Assembly: GCA_018241725.1 (NCBI GenBank)
Contig: JAFEDI010000038.1
Location: 1 to 64,000 of the forward strand
Reading direction: 5' to 3'
Length of the DNA: 64,000 nt
Origin: Pseudomonadota bacterium
GTDB lineage: Bacteria; Pseudomonadota; Gammaproteobacteria; Burkholderiales; Rhodocyclaceae
Part shown: positions 1 to 6,622 of the stretch, in pieces
How the letters are laid out: every line of letters begins with the position of its first letter
Numbering within the stretch: the first letter of the stretch is position 1
Made by a program: the position numbers and the translations under genes
Notes under the pieces: generated by a model
What the model was told of the DNA's origin: nothing
Database searches by the model: none
The model's input: the letters and a program-made list of their open reading frames with translations, nothing else

Positions 1-125
1 TGAACCTGCTGCGACTCGATACGACGCGCAAGGCCAGCATCAAGTCCAAGCGCATGCTCGCAGCCACTGTCGATGCGTTTCGCGCCCAATTGCTGGGGGT
101 ATGACGTTAAGGTGCGATTGCCCTG
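1..125 (+). mobile_element. 3' end of an ISAs1-family insertion sequence
   Basis: The frame from position 3 to the TGA at 102-104 encodes the last 33 residues of a transposase, beginning NLLRLDTTRKAS. From memory this matches the C-terminal tail of ISAs1-family DDE transposases such as E. coli YdcC, which has a similar NIL..K..FKAG...K.RKA ending. Just after the stop, positions 107-125 read outward as TTAAGGTGCGATTGCCCTG, the kind of terminal inverted repeat ending in CCCTG that this family carries. The rest of the element lies left of the window, so the matching left repeat cannot be checked. The insertion has removed the 5' part of the chemotaxis receptor gene that follows. Confidence 0.65.
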
Positions 126-1688
126 GCTCTGGATGTGAAGCATCCGGCTTACCGACTGCTACTCGACGGCAAGCCTTACGTGGGCAAAGCAACGCTGTTC
201 GGCAAGGACTACATGACGCGCTACCTGCCCATCAACGACGAAGCGGGCAAAGTGATTGGAATCGCTTTTGTGGGCCTGGATCTCACCGAGAGCATCAAGG
301 CCCTCAAGGAAAAGGTGCGGTCAGTGAAAGTGGGCGAAACAGGCTACGCCTTTGTGCTGGACGCCTCGGTCGTACCGGGTATGGCAGTGATTCACCCCGC
401 CGCCGAAGGAAAGAACCTGATGGACGTGAAGGACAAGTACGGAGTGCCTGTCGCCCGTACCCTCATTGAAAAAGGCAACGGTGTCACCCGCTACTGGTGG
501 CAGAACGCAGGAGAGAAGGAGGCGCGAGAAAAGCTCGTTGTGGTCCAGCCCTTCGAAAAATGGGGCTGGTTGGTTGCCACCAGTGCCTATTCGGATGAGT
601 TTGTCTCTGAGGTGCGAGCACTTCAGATTCAGATCGCCATCGCCGCAATCGTCGTGACGCTGATCTTGGTGGCGACGATGATGATCGCCACACGACGCTG
701 GATCACCCACCCGCTGCGCAGTGCCCTTGCCGTGACTCAGCGTGTGGCCGATGGCGATCTGACCCAACACATCCAGGCTGACTCCTCGGATGAAGTGGGC
801 GAGTTGCTCCGCTCCGTCGATGGTATGAGCACTCATCTCCGAGGCATGATCGCAGAAATTGATGCAGGCATCCGTGGGTTGGCCGAAAGCGCTCACAAAC
901 TATCGACCGCCTCCGATGCAGTCGCCGCCAGCTCAGGGACACAGAGCCAGTCAGCCACATTAATGGCCAGCGCCGTGGAACAGATGACAGCGAGCATTCA
1001 GCAGGTGGCCGAACATGCGCAATCCTGTCGAGGGCTGGCAGAAAACTCGGGGACGGTTTCTGACTCCGGTAGCGAGGTTATCAATCAGGCCATTTCGAGC
1101 ATGTCCATGATCGCTGATACGGTCAAGAAATCCGCCCGGGCGGTGCTTCATCTGGGTAATGAATCCAAAGAAATCTCGCAGATCGTGAACGTAATCAGGG
1201 AAATAGCGGATCAGACCAATCTGCTGGCCTTGAATGCCGCCATCGAAGCAGCACGAGCAGGCGAGGCCGGCCGTGGGTTCGCAGTGGTGGCAGATGAGGT
1301 GCGCAAGCTCGCGGAAAGGACCAGCCTGTCGACAACCGAGATCACCCGGATGGTTGACGATATCCAGGCCGGCGCGGAAAAGGCCGTTGAAAGCATGACC
1401 AGGGGTGAAGGACAGGTTCAGGAAGGTGTTTCCCTCGCTGCCGAAGCCGGTGGCCGCATTGCGGATATCAAGACCGGAGCAACACAGGTAAGCGATGCAG
1501 TGATTGGGATTTCGGACGCGCTGCGCGAACAAAGTGCGGCCAACCGGGAGATTGCCAGAAACGTGGAAACCATTGCGGAACAAGCTGTGCAGAACCATGT
1601 TCAGGCCCGCTCCACCTCCGATGCAGCACGTGAAATGGAGGCGCTGACAACGCAAATCCGTGCAAGCATTTCCCGATTCAAGACTTGA
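126..1688 (+). pseudogene. Methyl-accepting chemotaxis protein, 5' end lost to an IS
   Basis: This is a transducer of the Cache-HAMP-MCP signal type. The remaining protein starts inside the periplasmic Cache sensor ([16 protein letters not shown]), then has one transmembrane helix near residues 163-186 counted from the GTG at 135, a HAMP segment, and a complete signalling hairpin with the conserved tip [20 protein letters not shown], ending in a coiled coil. The reading frame is open from 126 and receptor-like sequence continues up to the IS boundary, so the first membrane helix and half of the sensor are missing. A start at GTG 135 would give 517 residues without a signal anchor, so function as a ligand sensor is unlikely. 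The cytoplasmic part could still be made. Ligand unknown. Confidence 0.8.
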
Positions 1689-1853
1689 GCATCCGTATCG
1701 ATTTCAGACGACTGCACGTAAGTTTGGAAGTGGGCTGCACCAACAATGCCGCATGTGAAGATGGGTGCGGGTACGAAACGGTTGCCGACGTAGTCGCCGG
1801 GCTTGTATTCGTCCCCGCACTTGAACTTATTCAGATGGTCATGTGAGCCAAGG
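1689..1853. other. Gap with an unidentified minus-strand fragment
   Basis: No complete gene is seen. Read on the minus strand, about 1850 down to 1690 gives a coherent-looking stretch (KFKCGDEYKPGDYVGNRFVP, then another Cys), with two cysteines and a glycine-rich turn pattern. It continues only into the antisense of the receptor gene, so it is probably a relic rather than a gene. I do not recognise its family. Confidence 0.3.
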
Positions 1854-2078
1854 CTTGAACAGGAGGTGGCGGCCGGGGATCTGGATGCTATTGCATTCAT
1901 TCAATGGATGTCGCCGGTAGCGTGGCAGCACGTGAACATGTTTGGGTCGTTCGAATTCAGCGACGATGATCAGAGCATTGACCTGGAGGCCTTGGCTGCA
2001 AGATATGCCGACTCGGTGTTCTGGATAATGAGATGGTCGCGAACGGCGGGTAGCTGGAAGTCTTGTGGTTGTCCGTAA
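1854..2078 (+). pseudogene. C-terminal remnant of a Tn3-type transposase (TnpA)
   Basis: The segment LEQEVAAGDLDAI followed by MSPVAWQHVNMFGSFEF and IDLEALAARYAD has the typical C-terminal end of Tn3-family TnpA proteins (a conserved SP-x-x-W/H-x-H-x-N-x-x-G signature). Only about the last 60 residues are present, against roughly 1000 in a full TnpA. No upstream part is visible and no 38-bp terminal repeat was recognised. Together with the ISAs1 end to the left and the IS5 remnant at 4.5 kb, it shows that the lysA/lysR pair sits among transposon debris. The gap from 2079 to 2201 shows nothing recognisable. Confidence 0.55.
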
Positions 2079-2201
2079 CTCCATCGACCCACATTTGAAT
2101 TGCGTATGCCCGTTCGGGCTGGAGCCGGACCGGTGGATGAAAGCCACGGCGCCAACGTGAGGGGTGGTCTTATCTACCTGCGCCGCACCGGGTGTGCTGC
2201 C

Positions 2202-3452
2202 TTACACCGCCTCCAGCGCGAGCAGCTCAGCCACCGTCTGCCTTCGTCGAATAAGCCGGGGCTCACCATTTTCCATCAGCACTTCGGCAATCAGCGGGCG
2301 CGCGTTGTAGTTCGATGACATGGAGGCGCCATACGCACCGGTGTCGTGCAACACCAGCAGATCTCCCACCTGCGCCTGCGGCAAGGACCGGTGCAACACC
2401 ACGCCACCGTCTCCCTGCGTAAACACATCTCCCGACTCGCACAGAGGTCCGGCAACCACCGTGTCAAACTGCAGGCCATTAACAGCTGTGCCATCAGAGT
2501 GGATCAACTCCATGCCGTGGTAGGCGCCGTATAGGGCCGGGCGAGCCAGATCACTGAAGCCGGCGTCCACCATCACAAAATGGTTGGCGCCCTGTTGCTT
2601 CGTGGCGCGTACCTCGGTGACCAGCACGCCGGACTCGGCCATTAAATAGCGGCCTGGTTCTATTTCCAGTTTCACCGGGTGCTCCAGCAGTTGTTCCACG
2701 GCATGGCGCGCTGCATCCCATAATGAAAAGTAGTGCGCCGTATCAATCGTGGGTTCACCGACCTGGTAGGGAACGGACAGACCGCCGCCCGCGGAGATGG
2801 CGTGCAGGTCCAAACCCTGCGCATTCACTACCTCTACCAGCTTCAGCATGGCACCGCACACTTCCTGCAAGTGCGCGTAGTCCACGCCTGAGCCGATGTG
2901 CATGTGCAGGCCCTGCAAGGCCAGGCCGTTGGACTTGATCTTTTCGCAGGCGCGTACCAGGTCGCCATGCCAGATGCCATGCTTGCTATGCTCGCCACCG
3001 GTATTTGTTTTCTTGGAATGGCCATGCCCGAAACCTGGGTTGATGCGTAGCCACACCGGGTGCCCCGGGTTGACCGCAGCCAATTGGTCCAGCATGTCCA
3101 TGGAGCCGCAGTTCACGGGAATATTGAGTTCCACCACGCGCGCAAGCGTAGCGCGGTCCAGCAGATCGGCCGTGAACACGATGTCTGCGTGCCCGTTGTG
3201 CAAGCCCGGCGTAAAACCACCAGCCAACGCGCGTTCGATTTCACCCAAAGACACCGAGTCCACCACTGCGCCCTGTCGCTTCATGAGGCGAAGAATGTGT
3301 GTATTGGAATTGGCTTTCTGAGCGAAACGCACTACGTCAAACAACCGCAGAGCGGCAATCTGGCGCGTAATGGTGTCGGCATCGTAGATCCACAGCGGGG
3401 TACCGAACTGCTGGGCCAAAGGAGCGATGGTAGTGGGAGTAAAAGGGTTCAT
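2202..3452 (-). CDS. lysA: Diaminopimelate decarboxylase
   Basis: Catalyses the last step of lysine synthesis, decarboxylating meso-diaminopimelate to L-lysine with pyridoxal phosphate in the cytoplasm. The 416-residue protein has the fold-type III PLP barrel: Lys46 in VRFAQKAN is the cofactor lysine, HMHIGSG and GGGLSVPY bind the phosphate, EPGRYL lies near the active site, and CESGDVF supplies the cysteine from the partner subunit. Length and motifs fit the LysR-controlled LysA type of E. coli, which is encoded divergently from its regulator exactly as here. Its surroundings are transposon remnants, and the host probably has another lysA elsewhere, so acquisition by transfer is plausible but not shown. 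Confidence 0.93.
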   Translation of the reverse strand: MNPFTPTTIAPLAQQFGTPLWIYDADTITRQIAALRLFDVVRFAQKANSNTHILRLMKRQGAVVDSVSLGEIERALAGGFTPGLHNGHADIVFTADLLDRATLARVVELNIPVNCGSMDMLDQLAAVNPGHPVWLRINPGFGHGHSKKTNTGGEHSKHGIWHGDLVRACEKIKSNGLALQGLHMHIGSGVDYAHLQEVCGAMLKLVEVVNAQGLDLHAISAGGGLSVPYQVGEPTIDTAHYFSLWDAARHAVEQLLEHPVKLEIEPGRYLMAESGVLVTEVRATKQQGANHFVMVDAGFSDLARPALYGAYHGMELIHSDGTAVNGLQFDTVVAGPLCESGDVFTQGDGGVVLHRSLPQAQVGDLLVLHDTGAYGASMSSNYNARPLIAEVLMENGEPRLIRRRQTVAELLALEAV

Positions 3453-3521
3453 GGGTGGATGATTCCCTGCATAGTCAATTCAATCAATGCTATTTTTGTC
3501 GTGTAGCTATTCAATATTGAT
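3453..3521. promoter_or_regulatory. Divergent lysA/lysR control region with LysR-type dyads
   Basis: Only 69 bases separate the two start codons. They are much more AT-rich than the neighbours and contain an interrupted dyad ATAG-N15-CTAT (3471-3493), typical in shape for a LysR-type recognition site. A 10-bp perfect palindrome TCAATATTGA (3511-3520) lies directly before the lysR start. By analogy with E. coli, the regulator would bind here to activate lysA and repress itself; that role is inferred. Confidence 0.55.
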
Positions 3522-4430
3522 ATGAATTTAACTCATCGCCAGCTGACGATGTTTCGCGCCATCATGCTGCACGGCAACCTGGGGCGTGCAGCTGATGCGT
3601 GCGCGTCAAGCCAGCCCACTTTGAGTCGCGAGCTGGGTCGTCTGGAGCAGTTACTGGGGTTTAACCTTTTTGACCGGGTGCGGGGCCGATTACGCCCTAC
3701 CGTGCGGGCACTTGCGCTGATGCAGGAAGTAGAGCGCTCGTTTATAGGCTTGGAACAGATCGCAGCGCGCGCCACCGAATTGCGCACACAAGCGACCGGT
3801 CGCTTGCGCATTGCGTGTTTGCCGGCATTGGCCCATGCCTTGGTACCCCGCGCACTGGTATATCTCTCACATGCACATCCTGAACTAGGCGTCAGCGTGC
3901 ATCCCTTGGAGTCGCCCTGGCTGGAGCAAGCCATGAGTGAACAGCGTTTTGACCTGGGACTGAGTGAAACCCAAGAGGCTCCTGCTGGAGTTGCCTTGCA
4001 GTCCTTACTGAAGGTCAATGAAGTGGCTGTTTTGCCACGTGATCACAGCCTGTGCCGCAAGGCGCGACTGCAACCACGCGACTTTACAGGCGAGCGCTTT
4101 ATCAGTCTCGCGGTTGGCGACCCGTATCGAACCGCCATTGATGCGATGTTCGAGGACGCTAAAGTACATCGCGCAACCCTGCTTGAAACCACGAGCGCAG
4201 TGGCCGTCTGCGCCATGGTGCGTCAGGGCCTGGGCGTTGCCATCGTAAACCCGTTCACCGCACTGGAACTCAGCGGACCGGACCTAGTAGTGCGGCCACT
4301 TACCGTTGCCATCGGTTACCAGGTGAATATGCTTCTTCCGGAAATCGCAGCTCCGCACCCCCTGCAGGGCGTTCTCGCAGACACTGTCCGCAAAGCCTGT
4401 GCCGCCTTGAACCACCATCACTCGCTATGA
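3522..4430 (+). CDS. lysR: LysR-family activator of lysA
   Basis: A 302-residue LysR-type regulator. The N-terminal 60 residues form the winged helix-turn-helix (LTHRQLTMFRAIMLHGNLG, then ASSQPTLSRELGRLE), followed by a linker helix and a two-lobed effector-binding domain (RLRIACLPALAHALVPRAL; AVCAMVRQGLGVAIVNP). It is transcribed away from lysA across a 69-bp region, the arrangement of the true LysR of E. coli, whose co-inducer is diaminopimelate. The name is given on that context; the sequence alone only supports LysR family. No Shine-Dalgarno sequence is obvious before the ATG. Confidence 0.85.
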   Translation: MNLTHRQLTMFRAIMLHGNLGRAADACASSQPTLSRELGRLEQLLGFNLFDRVRGRLRPTVRALALMQEVERSFIGLEQIAARATELRTQATGRLRIACLPALAHALVPRALVYLSHAHPELGVSVHPLESPWLEQAMSEQRFDLGLSETQEAPAGVALQSLLKVNEVAVLPRDHSLCRKARLQPRDFTGERFISLAVGDPYRTAIDAMFEDAKVHRATLLETTSAVAVCAMVRQGLGVAIVNPFTALELSGPDLVVRPLTVAIGYQVNMLLPEIAAPHPLQGVLADTVRKACAALNHHHSL

Positions 4431-4461
4431 GTTCCATAGCTGGCCGCCATGATCTGCATGC

Positions 4462-4607
4462 TCAGACCATGGGCGAATGGGGCGTAATCAATGCCACCAA
4501 TTCGGTCCACGGAGCCACCAGGTTCATCTCGTCGAGGAACACGCGTTTGCGCGTGCGCTTGGTGACCAGTCCGAATCCAGCAGTGGCGAGCGTGGTTTGT
4601 TTCATCA
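4462..4607 (-). pseudogene. N-terminal remnant of an IS5-type transposase
   Basis: On the minus strand an ATG at 4607 opens a 47-codon frame, MKQTTLATAGFGLVTKRTRK and onward through VFLDEMNLV and PWTELVALITPH, ending in a TGA at 4462-4464. This is the characteristic start of IS5-family transposases, normally over 300 residues, cut off before the catalytic domain. It is the only recognisable content of the gap between lysR and the toxin-antitoxin pair (4431-4686). Confidence 0.7.
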
Positions 4608-4686
4608 AAAGGTATGCCTTTTGAGCTGGTGCGAAAGTTCACACCGGCGCCTTATTGAGGGAGTGCTCGACACCCTGGCGTGCTGC

Positions 4687-4715
4687 TTGATGAATTATCT
4701 AACTACTTGGATAAT
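4687..4715 (+). promoter_or_regulatory. higBA promoter with overlapping operator
   Basis: TTGATG (4687-4692) and GATAAT (4710-4715) are separated by 17 bases and form a good sigma-70 promoter just upstream of the toxin start. The inverted repeat ATTATC-N10-GATAAT (4694-4715) covers the spacer and the -10 box, so a repressor bound there would block transcription. Autoregulation by the downstream XRE antitoxin is the expected use and is inferred. Confidence 0.6.
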
Positions 4716-4723
4716 CCCAATCC

Positions 4724-5038
4724 ATGAGAACGCTCCGCTTTGTCGGCTCCAGCCTTGATGACATCAAGGACTTCCCCGCCGAGGCTCGCCGAGAGGCCGG
4801 CTTCGAGTTGCACGCGGTGCAGTCTGGCCTGATGCCTTCCGACTTCAAGCCGATGCTGGCTGTTGGCCCCGGCGCCTATGAGATTCGTATCCACGTGCTT
4901 GGGGAATGGCGCGTGATCTACGTGGCCAAGTTTGATGACGCTGTGTACGTTCTGCACGCCTTCCACAAGAAGACCCAGAAGACACGCAAGGAAGACATTG
5001 AACTGGCCGCCCGTCGTTACAAACAGCTTGGAGGCTGA
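4724..5038 (+). CDS. higB: HigB-like toxin (RelE/ParE superfamily, Gp49-type)
   Basis: A 104-residue protein of the phage Gp49-like / HigB family, basic with the typical core: a DDIKDFPAEARREAGFEL helix, GAYEIRIHVLGEWRVIYVAK strands, and FHKKTQKTRKEDIELAARR near the end. Family members are ribosome-dependent mRNA interferases in the cytoplasm. The toxin gene comes first and the antitoxin follows after 3 bases, the order that defines higBA systems. Length is normal and no damage is seen, so the pair is probably active. Confidence 0.85.
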   Translation: MRTLRFVGSSLDDIKDFPAEARREAGFELHAVQSGLMPSDFKPMLAVGPGAYEIRIHVLGEWRVIYVAKFDDAVYVLHAFHKKTQKTRKEDIELAARRYKQLGG

Positions 5039-5041
5039 ACC

Positions 5042-5326
5042 ATGACCAACGAAGCGATCATCGAATCGAGCGGCAACGTGTTTGCAGACCTGGGCTTCTC
5101 TGCCGAGGAAGCCACGCTGCTGAACCTGCGGGCCGGCTTGATGGCGAGTTTGCATACAGCCATCGCCGAGAACGGCTGGACGCAGCAGCAGGCAGCGGAA
5201 CGGCTGGGGATCGGGCAGTCCCGCGTTTCCGACTTGGTGCGCGGCAAGTACGACAAGTTCAGTCTCGACATGTTGGTGACGCTGGCGACACGGGCCGGGA
5301 AGCACGTGGAGTTGGCGGTAGCGTAA
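5042..5326 (+). CDS. higA: HigA-like XRE-family antitoxin
   Basis: A 94-residue DNA-binding antitoxin. The helix-turn-helix is WTQQQAAERLGIGQSRVSDLVRGKY in the middle of the protein, followed by a dimerisation segment (MLVTLATRAGKHVEL); the N-terminal 30 residues probably contact the toxin. It starts 3 bases after higB, so the two are surely cotranslated. It most likely binds the inverted repeat overlapping the promoter at 4694-4715. Confidence 0.85.
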   Translation: MTNEAIIESSGNVFADLGFSAEEATLLNLRAGLMASLHTAIAENGWTQQQAAERLGIGQSRVSDLVRGKYDKFSLDMLVTLATRAGKHVELAVA

Positions 5327-5395
5327 TCCAACGCCAGCGACGGCGACCGCTCGCGCCTACCCAGACCGCACCGCATCTCTGCCGCCTGCCAGTCC

Positions 5396-5425
5396 AGAGC
5401 ACTGGATTGTGATTCCAGGTGTCAC
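5396..5425. repeat. Left copy of a 30-bp tRNA-His direct repeat (putative att)
   Basis: Thirty bases, from AGAGCACTGGATTGTGATTC to the closing GTGTCAC, are identical to positions 8095-8124. They correspond to the anticodon arm and variable loop of a tRNA-His gene (anticodon GTG). After the repeat the two copies diverge. A perfect repeat of this kind within a tRNA gene is the usual footprint of site-specific integration. Confidence 0.7.
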
Positions 5426-5462
5426 GAGTGCCCGGAACGGGAAGCGAACCGGCGGGCCCTTC

Positions 5463-5545
5463 CTGCGGCCGGGGGAATCGAACCCCCGTCTGGGAGCATC
5501 CGCCCCTTGCACCCCATGCAAGTGCGCGACTACCTCATGGCCGGC
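5463..5545 (-). tRNA. tRNA-like sequence, anticodon GGG, long variable arm (degenerate)
   Basis: On the minus strand the order of arms is that of a class II tRNA. A 5-bp anticodon stem CTTGC/GCAAG encloses a 7-base loop ATGGGGT with U33 and anticodon GGG. An 18-base variable region with GGG/CCC pairing follows, then a perfect T arm GGGGG-TTCGATT-CCCCC. The acceptor pairs over only five bases (CGGCC/GGCCG), the D arm is short and irregular, and no CCA is encoded. It could be a decayed tRNA, an unusual mobile-element tRNA, or chance. It lies just inside the tRNA-His repeat. Confidence 0.35.
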
Positions 5546-5598
5546 GCACCGTTACATCGACCCGTGCATGGTCTGCACGCATCACTGCCGATAGCAAA

Positions 5599-5619
5599 AC
5601 GCCGGGACATGCCCGGCGT
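5599..5619 (-). terminator. Terminator after hicB
   Basis: An 8-bp stem ACGCCGGG/CCCGGCGT with a 5-base loop is followed on the minus strand by a T-rich run (TTTTGC). It lies 19 bases beyond the hicB stop and should end the hicAB transcript. Confidence 0.6.
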
Positions 5620-5637
5620 CGGTGATGAGTTGAACGC

Positions 5638-6033
5638 TTACAGGTGCCCGCCGATCGCCAGGCGGGCGATGTAGCCGGAGCGGGTTTCCCCCGCCGCCTT
5701 GGCGGCTCGGTCGAGGCGGGAGAGCACCCGCCGTGGCAGGGTGATGTTCACCCGTTCGATCTGGTCATCGAGCATGGCCGGATCGATTTCAACCACAGCC
5801 CAGATCCAGCCGACGAACTCCGGCTTTCCTTGGTGTGCGCTGATGGGCCGAGCCGGCGGCACGGCTTCGCCATCGTCCAGTAGTCCATCGATGTTCAGTT
5901 CGATGGCTTTGCGGGCGTGCTCGATGGCTTCATCAAGGGTATCGCCGGCAGAGAAGCAGCCGGGCAGATCGGGCACGACCACGCCCCAGGCGCGGGTGTC
6001 GTCACCGGGTTCGATTGCAATCGGGTAGCGCAT
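5638..6033 (-). CDS. hicB: HicB-family antitoxin
   Basis: A 131-residue antitoxin with the two-part HicB structure. The N-terminal half is the degraded RNase H-like fold (MRYPIAIEPGD, VVVPDLPGCFSAGDTLDEA). The C-terminal third is a ribbon-helix-helix DNA-binding domain (VNITLPRRVLSRLDRAAK, SGYIARLAIGG). It neutralises HicA and represses its own operon. I chose the ATG at 6033, which follows GGAGATCCTGACC; an ATG at 6048 would add five residues and overlap the hicA stop. The much longer open frame upstream is not coding. Confidence 0.85.
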   Translation of the reverse strand: MRYPIAIEPGDDTRAWGVVVPDLPGCFSAGDTLDEAIEHARKAIELNIDGLLDDGEAVPPARPISAHQGKPEFVGWIWAVVEIDPAMLDDQIERVNITLPRRVLSRLDRAAKAAGETRSGYIARLAIGGHL

Positions 6034-6047
6034 GGTCAGGATCTCCA

Positions 6048-6230
6048 TTACTTCAGGCCAGCTTGCTTCAGCATGGAATGCAGCGTGCCGGACGCCAGGT
6101 CTTTCTTCAGGTGAGGGACGGTGACACGGCCGGGCTTGGATGGGTGCTTGAACTGGTGGTGGCTGCCGCAAACGGCGACCTCTTCCCAGCCATCGGCCTT
6201 GAGCATTCGAATCACATCGACACTGTTCAC
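6048..6230 (-). CDS. hicA: HicA-family mRNA interferase toxin
   Basis: A 60-residue toxin with a double-stranded-RNA-binding-like fold: SVDVIRMLKADGWEEV, then GSHHQFKHPSKPGRVTVPHL with the catalytic histidine, and DLASGTLHSMLKQAGLK at the end. It cuts mRNA and stops translation until HicB binds it. The preferred start is GTG at 6230, giving the usual HicA N-terminus; an ATG at 6242 adds four residues. It is followed by hicB after 14 bases. No damage is seen. Confidence 0.85.
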   Translation of the reverse strand: MNSVDVIRMLKADGWEEVAVCGSHHQFKHPSKPGRVTVPHLKKDLASGTLHSMLKQAGLK

Positions 6231-6247
6231 AGTGTGTAGCATACACA
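6221..6247 (-). promoter_or_regulatory. Dyads at the hicA start (candidate HicB operator)
   Basis: Two adjacent perfect small palindromes overlap the start of hicA: CACTG-TTCA-CAGTG (6221-6234) and TGTGTA-GCA-TACACA (6233-6247). On the minus strand the second contains TATGCT, which could serve as a -10 box for a nearly leaderless transcript starting at the GTG. The ribbon-helix-helix domain of HicB is the obvious candidate to bind here. Confidence 0.45.
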
Positions 6248-6320
6248 TGCATAGAAAGTGCCGACAGTGCCACCGCAGCCTTGCCAGGAAGAAAAACCGA
6301 GAAAGCCCCCCCGGATGGTC

Positions 6321-6362
6321 ACTGCCAAAACTGCCAAATTGAGAAAAGACAGTTTTGGCAGT
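6321..6362. repeat. 12-bp perfect inverted repeat
   Basis: ACTGCCAAAACT (6321-6332) and AGTTTTGGCAGT (6351-6362) are exact inverted copies around an 18-base AT-rich centre. The left arm is followed by a second CTGCCAAA. It sits just after the stop codons of the DUF3987 remnant and upstream of hicA; it could be a terminator-like hairpin or a replication/regulatory site of the old element. Confidence 0.5.
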
Positions 6363-6395
6363 TCGGCTTCTGGGGTACATGGGCAAAATTCGGCC

Positions 6396-6600
6396 TCAGT
6401 GCCGTGCAGGCATGGCCGGCACCGACTTCGGATTGACCACGTACAGCTACCGCGGCTTGGTGCGTGAAGGCTTCTGCCACTCCTCCAGGTGCCCCAGCTC
6501 CACCAGCAGCCCGAGCCCCTCTGCCACGCGCTTCTGATCAGCCAGCCCAGACCACCCCGGACGCCACACGTCGCGGCTACCAAAAAGCCCGCCTCCTGCT
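6396..6600 (-). pseudogene. C-terminal remnant of a DUF3987 (YfjI-like) mobile-element protein
   Basis: On the minus strand one frame reads GGLFGSRDVWRPGWSGLADQ, then VAEGLGLLVELGHLEEW, a stop (TAG at 6447-6449), LYVVNPKSVPAMPARH and a second stop (6396-6398). This is the winged-helix end of DUF3987 proteins, which occur in integrated elements and carry a primase/helicase-type region upstream. The in-frame TAG replaces what is normally a coding position, and everything upstream has been replaced by the Fic gene region. The same frame stays open past the second stop to about 6270 (RTAKTVFSQFGSFGSD). Confidence 0.6.
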
Positions 6601-6622
6601 CGGCTGGCGGATCTGCCAAGTC

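Noticed and set aside
1803-1853. N-terminal part of the 1803-2078 open frame
   Set aside because: The first 17 codons have no relation to transposases; only the part from 1854 looks like TnpA, so the ATG is accidental.
4418-4642. 75-codon minus-strand frame across the IS5 remnant
   Set aside because: Another frame (ATG 4607) gives recognisable IS5 transposase sequence; this one is its shadow.
5409-5625. Two short plus-strand frames in the tRNA-like region
   Set aside because: They cross the att repeat, the tRNA-like arms and a terminator; no coding signal.
6321-6362. CRISPR-like repeat
   Set aside because: Only one inverted pair with partial direct repetition; no regular repeat-spacer array anywhere in the window.
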